From assembly GCA_045586185.1 (NCBI GenBank), contig JAZMZV010000082.1:1-21362 (forward strand): a DNA stretch of 21,362 bases. Reading direction: 5' to 3'. Numbering within the stretch: the first letter of the stretch is position 1; each line of letters begins with the position of its first letter. This stretch comes from RUG11551 sp045586185 (GTDB lineage Bacteria; Planctomycetota; Planctomycetia; Pirellulales; Thermoguttaceae). Both the position numbers and the translations under genes were made by a program. This document shows, piece after piece, positions 1 through 7,351 of the stretch. Below the pieces are notes generated by a model. The model saw only the letters and a program-made list of their open reading frames with translations. It had not been told where the DNA came from and made no database searches.

Positions 1-1746
1 GCGGCAAGCGACGTCATGGGCTTGGAAATTCTCAATCAGGTTTCTTCCGACAGCGGGGATCAGGAAACGTACGGCGTTGTCGACCCGGACGAAAAGGACT
101 TGCCGCCCGGCTCGCGCGGCGTGGGAACGAAAGTCGTTCTCCGCAACGCTCACGGCGACGTCCTGCTGGGGCTGATTATCGGCGACAGCGTCAAAAATAC
201 AAAGGATCAGCGGTACGTTCGCCGTGTGGGGCAGAACCCGATTTTCACGACAAAAGTCTATACGGACAAGTTCTCGACCAACTTCGGCGACTGGATTGAA
301 AAAGACCTGTTACAGATTGACGTCTGGGACATCAAATCGATTACCGTCAACGATTTGGCTTTGAAGATTCAAAACGGCGAGCCGTACCTTCGCGACAACG
401 GCATGATGAAATTCGCCTTCGACGACCAGGCAGACCCGTCGTGGTCTCTGGAAGAGATGACCATTTCCGATAAGAACGGTAAGATTAAGCGTCTTGAAAT
501 GCGCGACGACGAGGGGCTGGACGTCGCCAGAATTGGGCGGCTGGCGCAAGCTCTCGACGACCTGAAAATCGTTGACGTCCGCCGGAAGTCCGACGCATTC
601 AGCAAATCGCTCAAGCAAACCGGGGCGGTTAAAGTTGACGTCGAAACCCAGGCGGATTTGATCGCCAAGGGCTTTTGCCTGCTCCCGATTCCCGGCCCGG
701 ACGGTCAGCAGAAAATTACGCTCCTGTCGACCGATGGCGACATTACCGTCAACATGGGAAACGGCGTCGAATACGTTCTGCGATTCGGCGCGATTGCCGA
801 CAACGTCCGTTCCAATCAGGACGAATCCGCAGTCAATCGGTATCTGTTTGTCATGGTTCAGTTCAACCCGGACGGGATTAAAAAGCCGGAACTGGAGCCC
901 CTTCCTGACGCTCCCAACGAGAATTCTCCCGACGGCGCTGCTGTTGCAGAAATTACTCAAAAAATCGCCGATGTCAAAGCGGCTAACGAGAAGAAAACCA
1001 AACAGTACGAAGCCGCTGTCGCCGCCGCTAAAAAGCGAGTCGAGAAACTCAACAAACGCTTTGCGGACTGGTATTATATTATCGACGACGAGGAATATAA
1101 AAAGATTCATATTTCCCGAAAAGACGTTATCGCAAAGAAGTCTGAATTGGTATGTCCCGAATGCGGCGAGGTCTGCGACCATGATCACGCTCATGATCAC
1201 GCTCATGAACACGCCGCAGAAGACGCTGACCATGACCATGACCACGACGCTCAACCGCTGCAGCCGACCGAAGACAATCCCAATCCGCCTGAACTCGACT
1301 TGGACGCCTACGAAAGCCCGGAATTAGAAGATCTCCCGGAGATTGAAACAGAGGATCCAAAGACTGAAGAGCCTGCGACTGAGGAGCCGAAGACAGAAGA
1401 ACCAAAGACTGAGGAGCCGAAGTCCGAGGAACCGACTACAGAAGAACCTAAACCGGAAGAACCAAAAGCTGCTGTTGACGATATCGTATTAGAGGACATC
1501 GAAGAAGCTCCGGCTCCGGAAGAACAGACTCCCGCTCCGCAAGCGGAAGAAAAGTCTGAACCAGCTCCAGAAGCTGAAACAAAGTCTGAACCTGCTCCGC
1601 AAGCGGAGGAAAAGCCGGCTCCTGAAGCTGAACCCGCGCCTGCTCAAGAAGAACCTGCTCCCGCGCCGGAGGTAGAAGAGCAGCCCGCTCCAGAAGAACC
1701 GCAGCCGGAGGAACAACCGAAAGAGCAGACTGAGAATAAACCGTAA
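1..1746 (+). CDS. DUF4340-type protein with Cys/His-rich and Pro/Glu-rich tail (5' end missing)
   Basis: The frame is open from base 1, so the start lies outside the window; the ATG at base 16 is just the first in-frame Met seen. The first part, up to about base 880, has the look of DUF4340 domains, which usually sit beside ABC-type gliding/export permeases and MoxR-DUF58-VWA genes in planctomycetes. Typical pieces are the FGDWIEKDLLQID segment and, near base 1060, DWYYIIDDEEYKKIHI. A charged helical linker (about 948-1058) follows. Next is CPECGEVC (bases 1153-1176) running into about 25 residues dominated by His and Asp (to about 1248), which looks able to bind divalent metal. The last 160 or so residues are Pro/Glu/Ala-rich and probably disordered. 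The VWA gene starts 26 bp downstream, so the two are likely co-transcribed. The DUF4340 assignment is by resemblance and neighbourhood; the biochemical role is unknown. Confidence 0.7.
   Translation, partial: AASDVMGLEILNQVSSDSGDQETYGVVDPDEKDLPPGSRGVGTKVVLRNAHGDVLLGLIIGDSVKNTKDQRYVRRVGQNPIFTTKVYTDKFSTNFGDWIEKDLLQIDVWDIKSITVNDLALKIQNGEPYLRDNGMMKFAFDDQADPSWSLEEMTISDKNGKIKRLEMRDDEGLDVARIGRLAQALDDLKIVDVRRKSDAFSKSLKQTGAVKVDVETQADLIAKGFCLLPIPGPDGQQKITLLSTDGDITVNMGNGVEYVLRFGAIADNVRSNQDESAVNRYLFVMVQFNPDGIKKPELEPLPDAPNENSPDGAAVAEITQKIADVKAANEKKTKQYEAAVAAAKKRVEKLNKRFADWYYIIDDEEYKKIHISRKDVIAKKSELVCPECGEVCDHDHAHDHAHEHAAEDADHDHDHDAQPLQPTEDNPNPPELDLDAYESPELEDLPEIETEDPKTEEPATEEPKTEEPKTEEPKSEEPTTEEPKPEEPKAAVDDIVLEDIEEAPAPEEQTPAPQAEEKSEPAPEAETKSEPAPQAEEKPAPEAEPAPAQEEPAPAPEVEEQPAPEEPQPEEQPKEQTENKP
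1363..1467 (+). repeat. 15-bp in-frame tandem repeat (TEEPK-type units)
   Basis: Seven consecutive 15-bp units encode degenerate pentapeptides of the form T/S/P-E-E-P-K/A/S. Synonymous codons vary between units (gag/gaa, ccg/cca/cct), so the protein repeat appears older than a very recent slippage event. A second, less regular Pro-Ala-Glu region continues to about base 1735. It lies wholly inside the DUF4340-type gene and probably forms an extended acidic linker. Confidence 0.85.
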
Positions 1747-1772
1747 TTTGTTACATAACATCGCGTCCTGAA

Positions 1773-4709
1773 ATGTTCATTTCCCCCATTTGGCTTCTGC
1801 TGACAATTCCCGCAATAGCGCTGTTCGTTCTGGCTCCGTATTCGTCCAGAACGGCGGGGCTGTTTCGCGCTGCGTTTTTGACGCTGGTAATTTTGTCGCT
1901 GGCGCAGTTGGCGATTTATCGCCAATACGAAGGGGGAACGACAGTCGTCGTCGCGGACAGAAGCCTTTCGATGCCGTCTGACGCGTCGGCTCGTCAAAAG
2001 GAAATTATCGATTTGCTTGCGCGGTCAGCGCGACCGAAAGACAAATTGGCGGTCGTCTCTTTTGGGCAGAAGGCGGCTGTGGAGTTGCCGCCGCAAACGG
2101 CGTCGACGGTTCAGTTTCAGGAATGGACGCGTTCTGTCGGTCAGGACGGGTCAGAACTTCTGGAAGCGATTTCAGCAGCGCGATCTTTGATTCCCCCGCA
2201 AACCGGCGGGCGAATCCTTCTTTTGACCGACGGTCGTTACACCGGCGCAGACCCGATTCTGGAAGCTGCCAATCAGACGTCGTCCGTTCCGATTGACTAT
2301 CGTATTATTGAACGTCCCAAAGTGGCAGACGTCTGGATTGAGCGTCTGGACGTTCCCGATTCCGTTGAGCCGGGTCAGGCGTTTATGATAACCGCCTGGG
2401 CAAACGTCCCCAAAGCGGGCGACGTCAACTATAAACTCTATCGCGGTCAGACGCTCATTGCGTCCGGCGTGAAAGCCTGCACCGCCGGGCGAAACTCGCT
2501 GACGTTTCGCGACAAGGCGACAGAAGATCAAATCGGCAATGCAGCAGCGATCAATTACACCGTAGAAATTTCAACGCCGGGGGCGGACGCCATCAAGGAG
2601 AACAACGCTGCCAAAACGATTGTCGGGGTGCGGAAATCCAAGCCGATTTTGCATCTGTGCGCCGGCGGGAATTCCGGATTGGGCAAAGCCCTCAAAGCCG
2701 GGAAATTGCAAGTCGATTCCAAAGACCCGTCTGAAATAACCGTCGATCTGGAAACGCTGGGGCAGTACAGCGCCGTGATTCTGGAAAACGTCGAGGCGTC
2801 TTCTATAACAACTCAAGGTTTGGAAACGGTTCGCGCCTGGGTGGAGCGTTCCGGCGGCGGGCTGTTTATGACCGGCGGCAAAAAGTCGTTTGGGTTGGGC
2901 GGCTATTTCCGTTCCCCTGTCGAGCCGATTATGCCGGTAAGCATGGAACTGCGAAAGGAACATCGCAAACTGTCGTTGGCGCTGGTCGCCGTTCTGGACA
3001 GGTCCGGGTCAATGACCATGGAAGTCGGCGGCGGCAGAACGAAAATGGATCTTGCCAACCTGGGCGTAGCGCAGTCGCTGGAAATTCTTTCCGGACAAGA
3101 CCAGCTGGGCGTTCTGGCGGTTGACACCGCGCCGCACGTCGTCGCCGATTTGCAAAGCGTCGAACATCGCGCTGAACTCCAGAAAAAGATTCGTACAATC
3201 CGTTCCGAGGGGGGAGGAATTTTCGTTTATCAAGGGCTTCTCGCTGCGGTTAGAATGCTATCCAAAGCGGATGCGAAGACAAAGCACATTGTTCTCTTTG
3301 CTGACGCCGCCGACGCCGAAGAGCCGGGGAAATATACAGAACTATTGGATAAATGCACAAAGTCCGGGATTACGTGCAGCGTTATCGCGTTGGGAACTGA
3401 AGCTGACTGCGACGCAGCTCTGCTCAAGGACATTGCCAAACGAGGTCAGGGCGCGTGCTACTTCACCAACAAGGCGGAAGAACTCCCGCGTCTGTTTACT
3501 CAGGATACGTTCACGTTTACCCGGAATTCTTTCCTCGACGATCCGGTTGACGTCGAATTTTCCCCGCTGCTGGAAACTGTTACAGCAGAACGTTTTGACT
3601 CTGCGCCTGCGGTGGGGGGATACAACCTGACGTATCTTCGTCCGGAAGCCCAGCAGGAGGCGACTTCAAAAGACGATTACAAAGCGCCCATCGTCGCAAC
3701 CCGTTACATTGGCTTGGGGCGAAGCGCGTGCTTTACTGGTCAGGCGGACGGCAAATACACCGGCGATTTCGGAGCGTGGGAAAATTACAACGCCTTTATG
3801 ACGTCGCTGGTTCGCTGGACGGCTGGGGCGGATTCCGTCTTGCCGCCGGAACTCTTGCTCACGCAGAACGTCGTCAACGGCGTTTGCCAGATTCGGCTGT
3901 ACATGCCGGAAGATTCTGGCAAAAACGCAGATGTTTCGTGGTCGGACGCATTTCTCAACCACAAGCCGTCAGTCTCGATTGTCCGTTCCGTTCCAGGTTC
4001 TGGAATCATTCAGGAAGACGCGCCTGTTGAGATGAAGCGTCTCGACGGCTCGACGCTGGGCGTTGACGTCCCGATTCAAGGCGAGGAACGCATTCTGGCG
4101 TCGGTTTCGTTTGACCCGTCCGCGCTGTCTGCTGGCGCCAAAGACGAAAAAACAAACGACGTACCAAACAGAACGGTTACGCTTTCGCCTGCGTGTCGAA
4201 TGTACTCTCCGGAATACAACTTCTCCGGCGGCGAGGACGCGCGAAACGGGGAATCGACCCTGCGCCGACTGGCGGCGTTAACCGGCGGGAAAGAACGGAT
4301 TGACATGGCGACGTTCTGGAAGGACATTCCGCCAACGCAACAGCTGACGCCCATCTTCCCGTTTCTGCTGGCAGGAGCGATTCTGTTCTTTTTGCTGGAA
4401 ACGCTGGAACGCCGAACCGGGTTTATCGGTTCCGCTTGTCACAGCGCCGCTGCTATGGTTTACAGACTGGTTACCAGAATCAAATCCGGCAAACCCGCAG
4501 CGCCCGTCGCAGTCGCAGCGTCAGACCAAGGCGCTGACATCCCGACAACAGGACAAGAGAAGTCATTCAAGTCTGATAACAAACCGGAAAAACAAGCCGA
4601 ATCAAAACCGTCGGCGCCGCAGCCGTCTTCGACCAATGACGAGGATTTGAACAATATTTCCTCCGCACTGTCGAAGGCAAAGTCGCGCGTCAGACGCCGA
4701 AGTCAATAA
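1773..4709 (+). CDS. VWA-domain membrane protein (BatA-like, double VWA with GATase-like middle)
   Basis: A 978-residue protein. Residues 1-55 hold two hydrophobic segments, as in BatA-type proteins. A first von Willebrand A domain begins with a MIDAS-like D62-R-S-L-S66 and includes a later LLLTDG. A beta-sandwich-like stretch (about 190-290) comes next, then a class I glutamine-amidotransferase-like fold (about 310-395: AVILENVEA, GGGLFMTGG). A second VWA domain starts with a textbook MIDAS, D409-R-S-G-S-M414. A C-terminal membrane helix (about 860-880) is followed by a basic, low-complexity tail of about 95 residues. Such proteins occur in planctomycetes beside MoxR ATPase, DUF58 and DUF4340 genes, and the DUF4340-type gene 26 bp upstream fits. 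By analogy it may be a MoxR-linked chaperone or metal-dependent adaptor at the inner membrane; the substrate cannot be read from sequence. No strong Shine-Dalgarno precedes the ATG. Confidence 0.85.
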   Translation: MFISPIWLLLTIPAIALFVLAPYSSRTAGLFRAAFLTLVILSLAQLAIYRQYEGGTTVVVADRSLSMPSDASARQKEIIDLLARSARPKDKLAVVSFGQKAAVELPPQTASTVQFQEWTRSVGQDGSELLEAISAARSLIPPQTGGRILLLTDGRYTGADPILEAANQTSSVPIDYRIIERPKVADVWIERLDVPDSVEPGQAFMITAWANVPKAGDVNYKLYRGQTLIASGVKACTAGRNSLTFRDKATEDQIGNAAAINYTVEISTPGADAIKENNAAKTIVGVRKSKPILHLCAGGNSGLGKALKAGKLQVDSKDPSEITVDLETLGQYSAVILENVEASSITTQGLETVRAWVERSGGGLFMTGGKKSFGLGGYFRSPVEPIMPVSMELRKEHRKLSLALVAVLDRSGSMTMEVGGGRTKMDLANLGVAQSLEILSGQDQLGVLAVDTAPHVVADLQSVEHRAELQKKIRTIRSEGGGIFVYQGLLAAVRMLSKADAKTKHIVLFADAADAEEPGKYTELLDKCTKSGITCSVIALGTEADCDAALLKDIAKRGQGACYFTNKAEELPRLFTQDTFTFTRNSFLDDPVDVEFSPLLETVTAERFDSAPAVGGYNLTYLRPEAQQEATSKDDYKAPIVATRYIGLGRSACFTGQADGKYTGDFGAWENYNAFMTSLVRWTAGADSVLPPELLLTQNVVNGVCQIRLYMPEDSGKNADVSWSDAFLNHKPSVSIVRSVPGSGIIQEDAPVEMKRLDGSTLGVDVPIQGEERILASVSFDPSALSAGAKDEKTNDVPNRTVTLSPACRMYSPEYNFSGGEDARNGESTLRRLAALTGGKERIDMATFWKDIPPTQQLTPIFPFLLAGAILFFLLETLERRTGFIGSACHSAAAMVYRLVTRIKSGKPAAPVAVAASDQGADIPTTGQEKSFKSDNKPEKQAESKPSAPQPSSTNDEDLNNISSALSKAKSRVRRRSQ

Positions 4710-4740
4710 GAGAAAGCTGTTTTATTCAGTTCGTATTTAC

Positions 4741-4761
4741 TACTCCCTATTCCCAATTCCC
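4741..4761. repeat. Heptanucleotide tandem repeat A (TACTCCC/TATTCCC/AATTCCC)
   Basis: Three tandem 7-mers, TACTCCC TATTCCC AATTCCC, followed by a decayed unit TAACTTCC that abuts the ATG at 4770. It is the same family, in the same orientation, as the TATTCCC array at 18642-18676. The array fills the place where a Shine-Dalgarno would be expected, and none is present. Confidence 0.8.
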
Positions 4762-4769
4762 TAACTTCC

Positions 4770-5195
4770 ATGCCGTTTGATGATTTTATTCCGTTGGGAC
4801 TGTACGTCTTTTTTCTGTTCTGGATCGGGTGCATAGGGTCGGTCGTCGGGAGTTTTCTCAACGTTTTAGCGTACCGAATCCCGCGCGGCATGAATATTGC
4901 GTTCCCCGCATCGCACTGTCCCAAATGCGGGGCGAAAATCCGACCGTGGCACAATATCCCCGTCCTGGGCTGGATTATTCTCCGGGGCAAATGCAAAGAT
5001 TGTCACGAACCGATTTCGCCCATGTACCCGATAATCGAAGCCCTTACCGGGTTCTTCTGGCTTATTGCGTCCGCATTTGCGTTCCCTTTGGCTAACAACA
5101 ATTTTACGCTCTGGGCGCTGTACTCTCTCGGTGCGGGAATCGTCTTGAGCGTTTTCTGGGGCTTTTTCCTTGTTTGGATTAATAAAAAAAGCTGA
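4770..5195 (+). CDS. Prepilin peptidase N-terminal domain protein lacking the A24 protease domain
   Basis: A 141-residue membrane protein matching only the N-terminal domain of type IV prepilin peptidases (PilD/GspO; Pfam A24_N). It has the GSVVGSFLNVLAYRIPRG signature (about residues 23-40), then the paired zinc-type cysteines C50-x2-C53 and C75-x2-C78 flanking the IRPWHNIPVLGWIILRGKC segment, and PISPMYPIIEALTG. Three hydrophobic stretches are visible. The chain ends in WINKKS, just where the aspartate protease region with its catalytic Asp and GxGDxK motif would follow in a full enzyme of about 250-290 residues. That region is not found in any frame downstream. In full enzymes the cysteine-bearing part is linked to N-methylation and zinc binding, so this protein cannot cleave prepilins by itself. 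The start codon directly follows a heptamer repeat and lacks a Shine-Dalgarno. The partner protease, if any, must lie elsewhere. Confidence 0.85.
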   Translation: MPFDDFIPLGLYVFFLFWIGCIGSVVGSFLNVLAYRIPRGMNIAFPASHCPKCGAKIRPWHNIPVLGWIILRGKCKDCHEPISPMYPIIEALTGFFWLIASAFAFPLANNNFTLWALYSLGAGIVLSVFWGFFLVWINKKS

Positions 5196-5494
5196 TTCTG
5201 CCCAAAGCAGCTCTCGGGGGAGTGCGGCGTCCTTAGACGCAGCCTTGTCCAACGTGTTACAAAACGACTCTTTCGTAGAATAGTCTTTCCGACCTGCTGG
5301 ACAACGCATTCCCCGATTGTTGGAAGCAATCTTTTTGCCAACATTAACATGCTATAATTACATTCACAAACTAAATGTTAATGAACGTAATTCATGTTAA
5401 TATCATAAAACAAGAAATCAGTTTAGGGAAAATCTGTCTCAAGATGAGTTTTCTGAGGACGAATCTTCGGTTCCAGCGATCCCTTGATGCTTCT
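5196..5494. other. Non-coding interval with several inverted repeats
   Basis: I see no convincing gene between the prepilin-peptidase-like gene (+) and the convergent unknown gene (-). The interval holds a small hairpin GCGTC-ctta-GACGC (5227-5240), a long-range inverted pair TTGTCCA/TGGACAA (5245-5251 and 5298-5304), and the larger element at 5343-5401. The open frames crossing 4866-5350 on the minus strand are antisense to the upstream gene and do not look like protein. The hairpins have no T-tract, so none is a clear terminator. Confidence 0.6.
5343..5401. repeat. 59-bp imperfect inverted repeat containing an extended -10-like box
   Basis: Outer arms ATTAACATG (5343-5351) and CATGTTAAT (5393-5401) match perfectly. 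After a 4-nt left-side bulge, AATTAC (5356-5361) pairs with GTAATT (5387-5392), and TTCA (5363-5366) with TGAA (5382-5385). The left arm overlaps TGcTATAAT (5350-5358), an extended -10 on the + strand, but no -35 is visible at the right distance. It could be an operator over a promoter, a structured RNA, or an AT-rich relic. Confidence 0.5.
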
Positions 5495-6028
5495 CTATCG
5501 CCGTTTCTCTGTTAGCGTGTAAATTGCGTCGACGAGGATTTCTGTATCGGCGTCTGAGAAACGGTTTATATCAAGGGCGATCTCGTGAACGTCAAACTTT
5601 TCTGAGTCGACAGCGGAACTGTACCAGTGAACCAGAAATTTGACGCAGCCATATTTGCGAACGATTTCTTTCAGATAGTCTGTTACAATATCCGGGATTT
5701 GTTTTGAATTGACGTCTTTTGAATCCGTATTGGCGGACTGCAATCGGGACGCTGCCGCCCGGGCGATTTTGGCTTTAGACCAGCCTTTTTTAGCGTACTT
5801 TTTAGAATAGTTCGGCTGGGACGGTTCCTCAGCGTCGTATTCATTCGGGACGGAATACAAGTCGCACGAACAGCCGCCGGACGTCAGCGCCAGCTGAACC
5901 TCGTTTTTAAGAATCCGCTTTTGGATTGACGGATTCTCCATTGGCGTCAGCCCTAACCCTCGCGGGGTTTTAACCGTCTTTTCACGAAGAAACTGCTCTG
6001 GAACGATAATCGTTATGAAATAACACAT
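5495..6028 (-). CDS. Unknown protein with GGCSCDLY motif
   Basis: A 177-residue protein I do not recognise. It starts MCYFITIIVP and carries LTSGGCSCDLYS at about residues 48-59, putting C53 and C55 in a CSC motif, which suggests metal or redox chemistry without proving it. Residues 65-95 are basic and Lys/Ala-rich (KKYAKKGWSKAKIARAAASR). The C-terminal half (about 110-177) alternates predicted helix and strand, with FLVHWYSSAVDSEKFDV in the middle. There is no signal peptide or membrane segment. Amino-acid composition looks protein-like throughout, which supports a real gene. No Shine-Dalgarno is evident before the ATG at 6028. It lies downstream of, and in the same direction as, the six-TM gene, but 242 bp of repeat-rich DNA separates them, so a shared transcript is uncertain. 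Confidence 0.65.
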   Translation of the reverse strand: MCYFITIIVPEQFLREKTVKTPRGLGLTPMENPSIQKRILKNEVQLALTSGGCSCDLYSVPNEYDAEEPSQPNYSKKYAKKGWSKAKIARAAASRLQSANTDSKDVNSKQIPDIVTDYLKEIVRKYGCVKFLVHWYSSAVDSEKFDVHEIALDINRFSDADTEILVDAIYTLTEKRR

Positions 6029-6058
6029 TGAATTTGGTAGTTAAAAACATTTCCATTT

Positions 6059-6223
6059 TCGTAGCCCCCAGATTTATCTGGGGGACTAATTAACGCCCCT
6101 TCAAAAACACTCTCCTCCTAATCCGTCCGCGCCCCCGATGGGGGCGCGGACGGATTAGGGATTTGCGCGTAAAAATATTATCTACGTTGTTTTGGATCCC
6201 ACGCCTGAAGGCGTGGGCTACGA
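6059..6223. repeat. Cluster of three REP-like palindromes with inverted ends
   Basis: Three strong hairpins occur in about 165 bp. CCCCCAGAT-tt-ATCTGGGGG spans 6065-6084. A perfect 20-bp stem with a GAT loop spans 6117-6159 (left arm 6117-6136, right arm 6140-6159). CCCACGCC-tgaa-GGCGTGGG spans 6198-6217. The outer hairpins carry the motif TCGTAGCCC (6059-6067) and its inverse GGGCTACGA (6215-6223), so the cluster ends in matching 9-bp inverted sequences. None has a clean T-tract. The layout suggests dispersed REP/BIME-type elements or a small non-autonomous element; no REP-associated transposase is nearby. Confidence 0.7.
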
Positions 6224-6270
6224 TTTTTATTTTAAATTTTCCTCACAGCTAAAGCAGTGAGGAACGAACG

Positions 6271-7137
6271 CTATTTCGTCGCGGCGTGAATTTTAATGTA
6301 CATGCGCGCCATGACCGTCCAGAAGAATCCGTTGAGGACGACCAGCGGGATAAAGCTCAGCGCCGCCAACGTAGCGTCTTCTTTTCTCATCGGAACCCAC
6401 GGGTGCGTTCCAAAAACCATAAAGCAAATAATATGGTGCAGAACAATTGCTAAAACCAGCATGGGAATATAGGCGAAAACCGCCGCCAGCGTTCCTTCAA
6501 AAACTTTCCAGAGAATCCAGCGCAGTTCCCAAAGCAGTTTCGAAATGGGCTTTTCGGTTTCGTCTGTCTTTTGGTTCAGATACGCCTGATGCGCGAATCG
6601 CATCGCCAGGTACGCCAGGTTGATCAGAAAAGCGATCCCGAATCCAATCACGAAAATATAGAACGTCGTGATTGCAAGGTATGGATTAGTATAGCTGGGA
6701 TGAAGTTTGTAAACTATCACCAGACCGATGGCAAAACCAATCGAGACCGCGCCGCCGAGCCAAAACGGCAGCAGTTCTTTTGCCGCTTTCAAGCCGGCGG
6801 AGAACGGGTCAACGAGACGGTTTTCCATCGCGTGCGTATAGACGACGTGACAGATTGCCAGCCCGAAAAACGTCCATGGAAAGACGGATAGAATCAGACG
6901 AACCATTCGCCATGGATTTTTCAGCAAAGAAATTGAGTAGTAGTCCCGAAGAGTTTGCGTCCATAAAACAGGTTTTTCCAGATCGTTCGGACGCTCTCCC
7001 CAAACGGCGCAGCCGTCAATTGGCAGCGTTCCGCCTGCTGGCTGCCACAAGTCAAACGACAGGCACAGCGACGTCGCGAAGAACGACAGGAACAGGATTT
7101 CCAATCCCAGCAGGACGGTGTAATTCTCTTTTTGCAT
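6271..7137 (-). CDS. Six-transmembrane protein of unknown function
   Basis: I chose the ATG at 7137 (288 residues, MQKENYTVLLGL). The frame stays open to 7257, but the extra 40 residues are polar and atypical. Six hydrophobic segments are visible: about residues 8-28, 80-100, 123-143, 153-178, 215-241 and 256-280. A non-cytoplasmic-looking loop of about 50 residues with Trp and Pro separates TM1 and TM2. A charged segment (about 181-213, KTDETEKPISKLLWELRWILW) separates TM4 and TM5. No catalytic motif or transport signature is visible. It may be one of the unnamed membrane proteins that planctomycetes carry in number. The gene stands alone: 134 bp separate the 3' end of the oxidoreductase gene from the long-frame start, and two hairpins lie in between. 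Confidence 0.75.
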   Translation of the reverse strand: MQKENYTVLLGLEILFLSFFATSLCLSFDLWQPAGGTLPIDGCAVWGERPNDLEKPVLWTQTLRDYYSISLLKNPWRMVRLILSVFPWTFFGLAICHVVYTHAMENRLVDPFSAGLKAAKELLPFWLGGAVSIGFAIGLVIVYKLHPSYTNPYLAITTFYIFVIGFGIAFLINLAYLAMRFAHQAYLNQKTDETEKPISKLLWELRWILWKVFEGTLAAVFAYIPMLVLAIVLHHIICFMVFGTHPWVPMRKEDATLAALSFIPLVVLNGFFWTVMARMYIKIHAATK

Positions 7138-7240
7138 TGCGTTTTCTATACGAACAAATACGCAGCGCGGTTCATAAGTTCTCTTATTCTCGCAATTTGG
7201 AGAAAATGAGAAAAATGACGAAAGACGTCTGTAAAACAAT

Positions 7241-7272
7241 CGGTCTGCAATAACCAAGTGTATCGCAGACCG
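7241..7272 (-). terminator. Probable intrinsic terminator of the Gfo/Idh/MocA gene
   Basis: Perfect 8-bp arms CGGTCTGC (7241-7248) and GCAGACCG (7265-7272) enclose a 16-nt loop. Read on the minus strand, downstream of the oxidoreductase stop, the stem is followed by ATTGTTTT, a weak U-tract. The loop is larger than ideal. Confidence 0.45.
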
Positions 7273-7281
7273 TTTTAAATT

Positions 7282-7311
7282 GTACAGCCATCGTCAAAGG
7301 CGAGGCTGTAC
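7282..7311. repeat. Hairpin GTACAGCC/GGCTGTAC
   Basis: Perfect 8-bp arms (7282-7289 and 7304-7311) around a 14-nt loop, between the oxidoreductase stop and the terminator-like stem at 7241-7272. It may form the first part of a two-hairpin 3' end that protects or terminates the transcript. The sequence after it on the minus strand is A/T-rich but not a T-run. Confidence 0.45.
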
Positions 7312-7351
7312 GTTCAGCAGACAGTATCGGTTAAAACCGTATCGGCAAAGA

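Noticed and set aside
310..1254. Long minus-strand frame (314 codons) opposite the DUF4340-type gene
   Set aside because: It is exactly antisense to a protein with recognisable motifs, and its own sequence is Val/Phe-rich mirror composition of the His/Asp codons.
5495..6028. REP-associated tyrosine transposase next to the palindrome cluster
   Set aside because: The protein lacks the HUH motif and catalytic Tyr context of Y1 transposases.
6059..6223. Rho-independent terminators for the six-TM gene
   Set aside because: The hairpins are strong but none is followed by a T-tract on the minus strand; REP-like repeats fit better.
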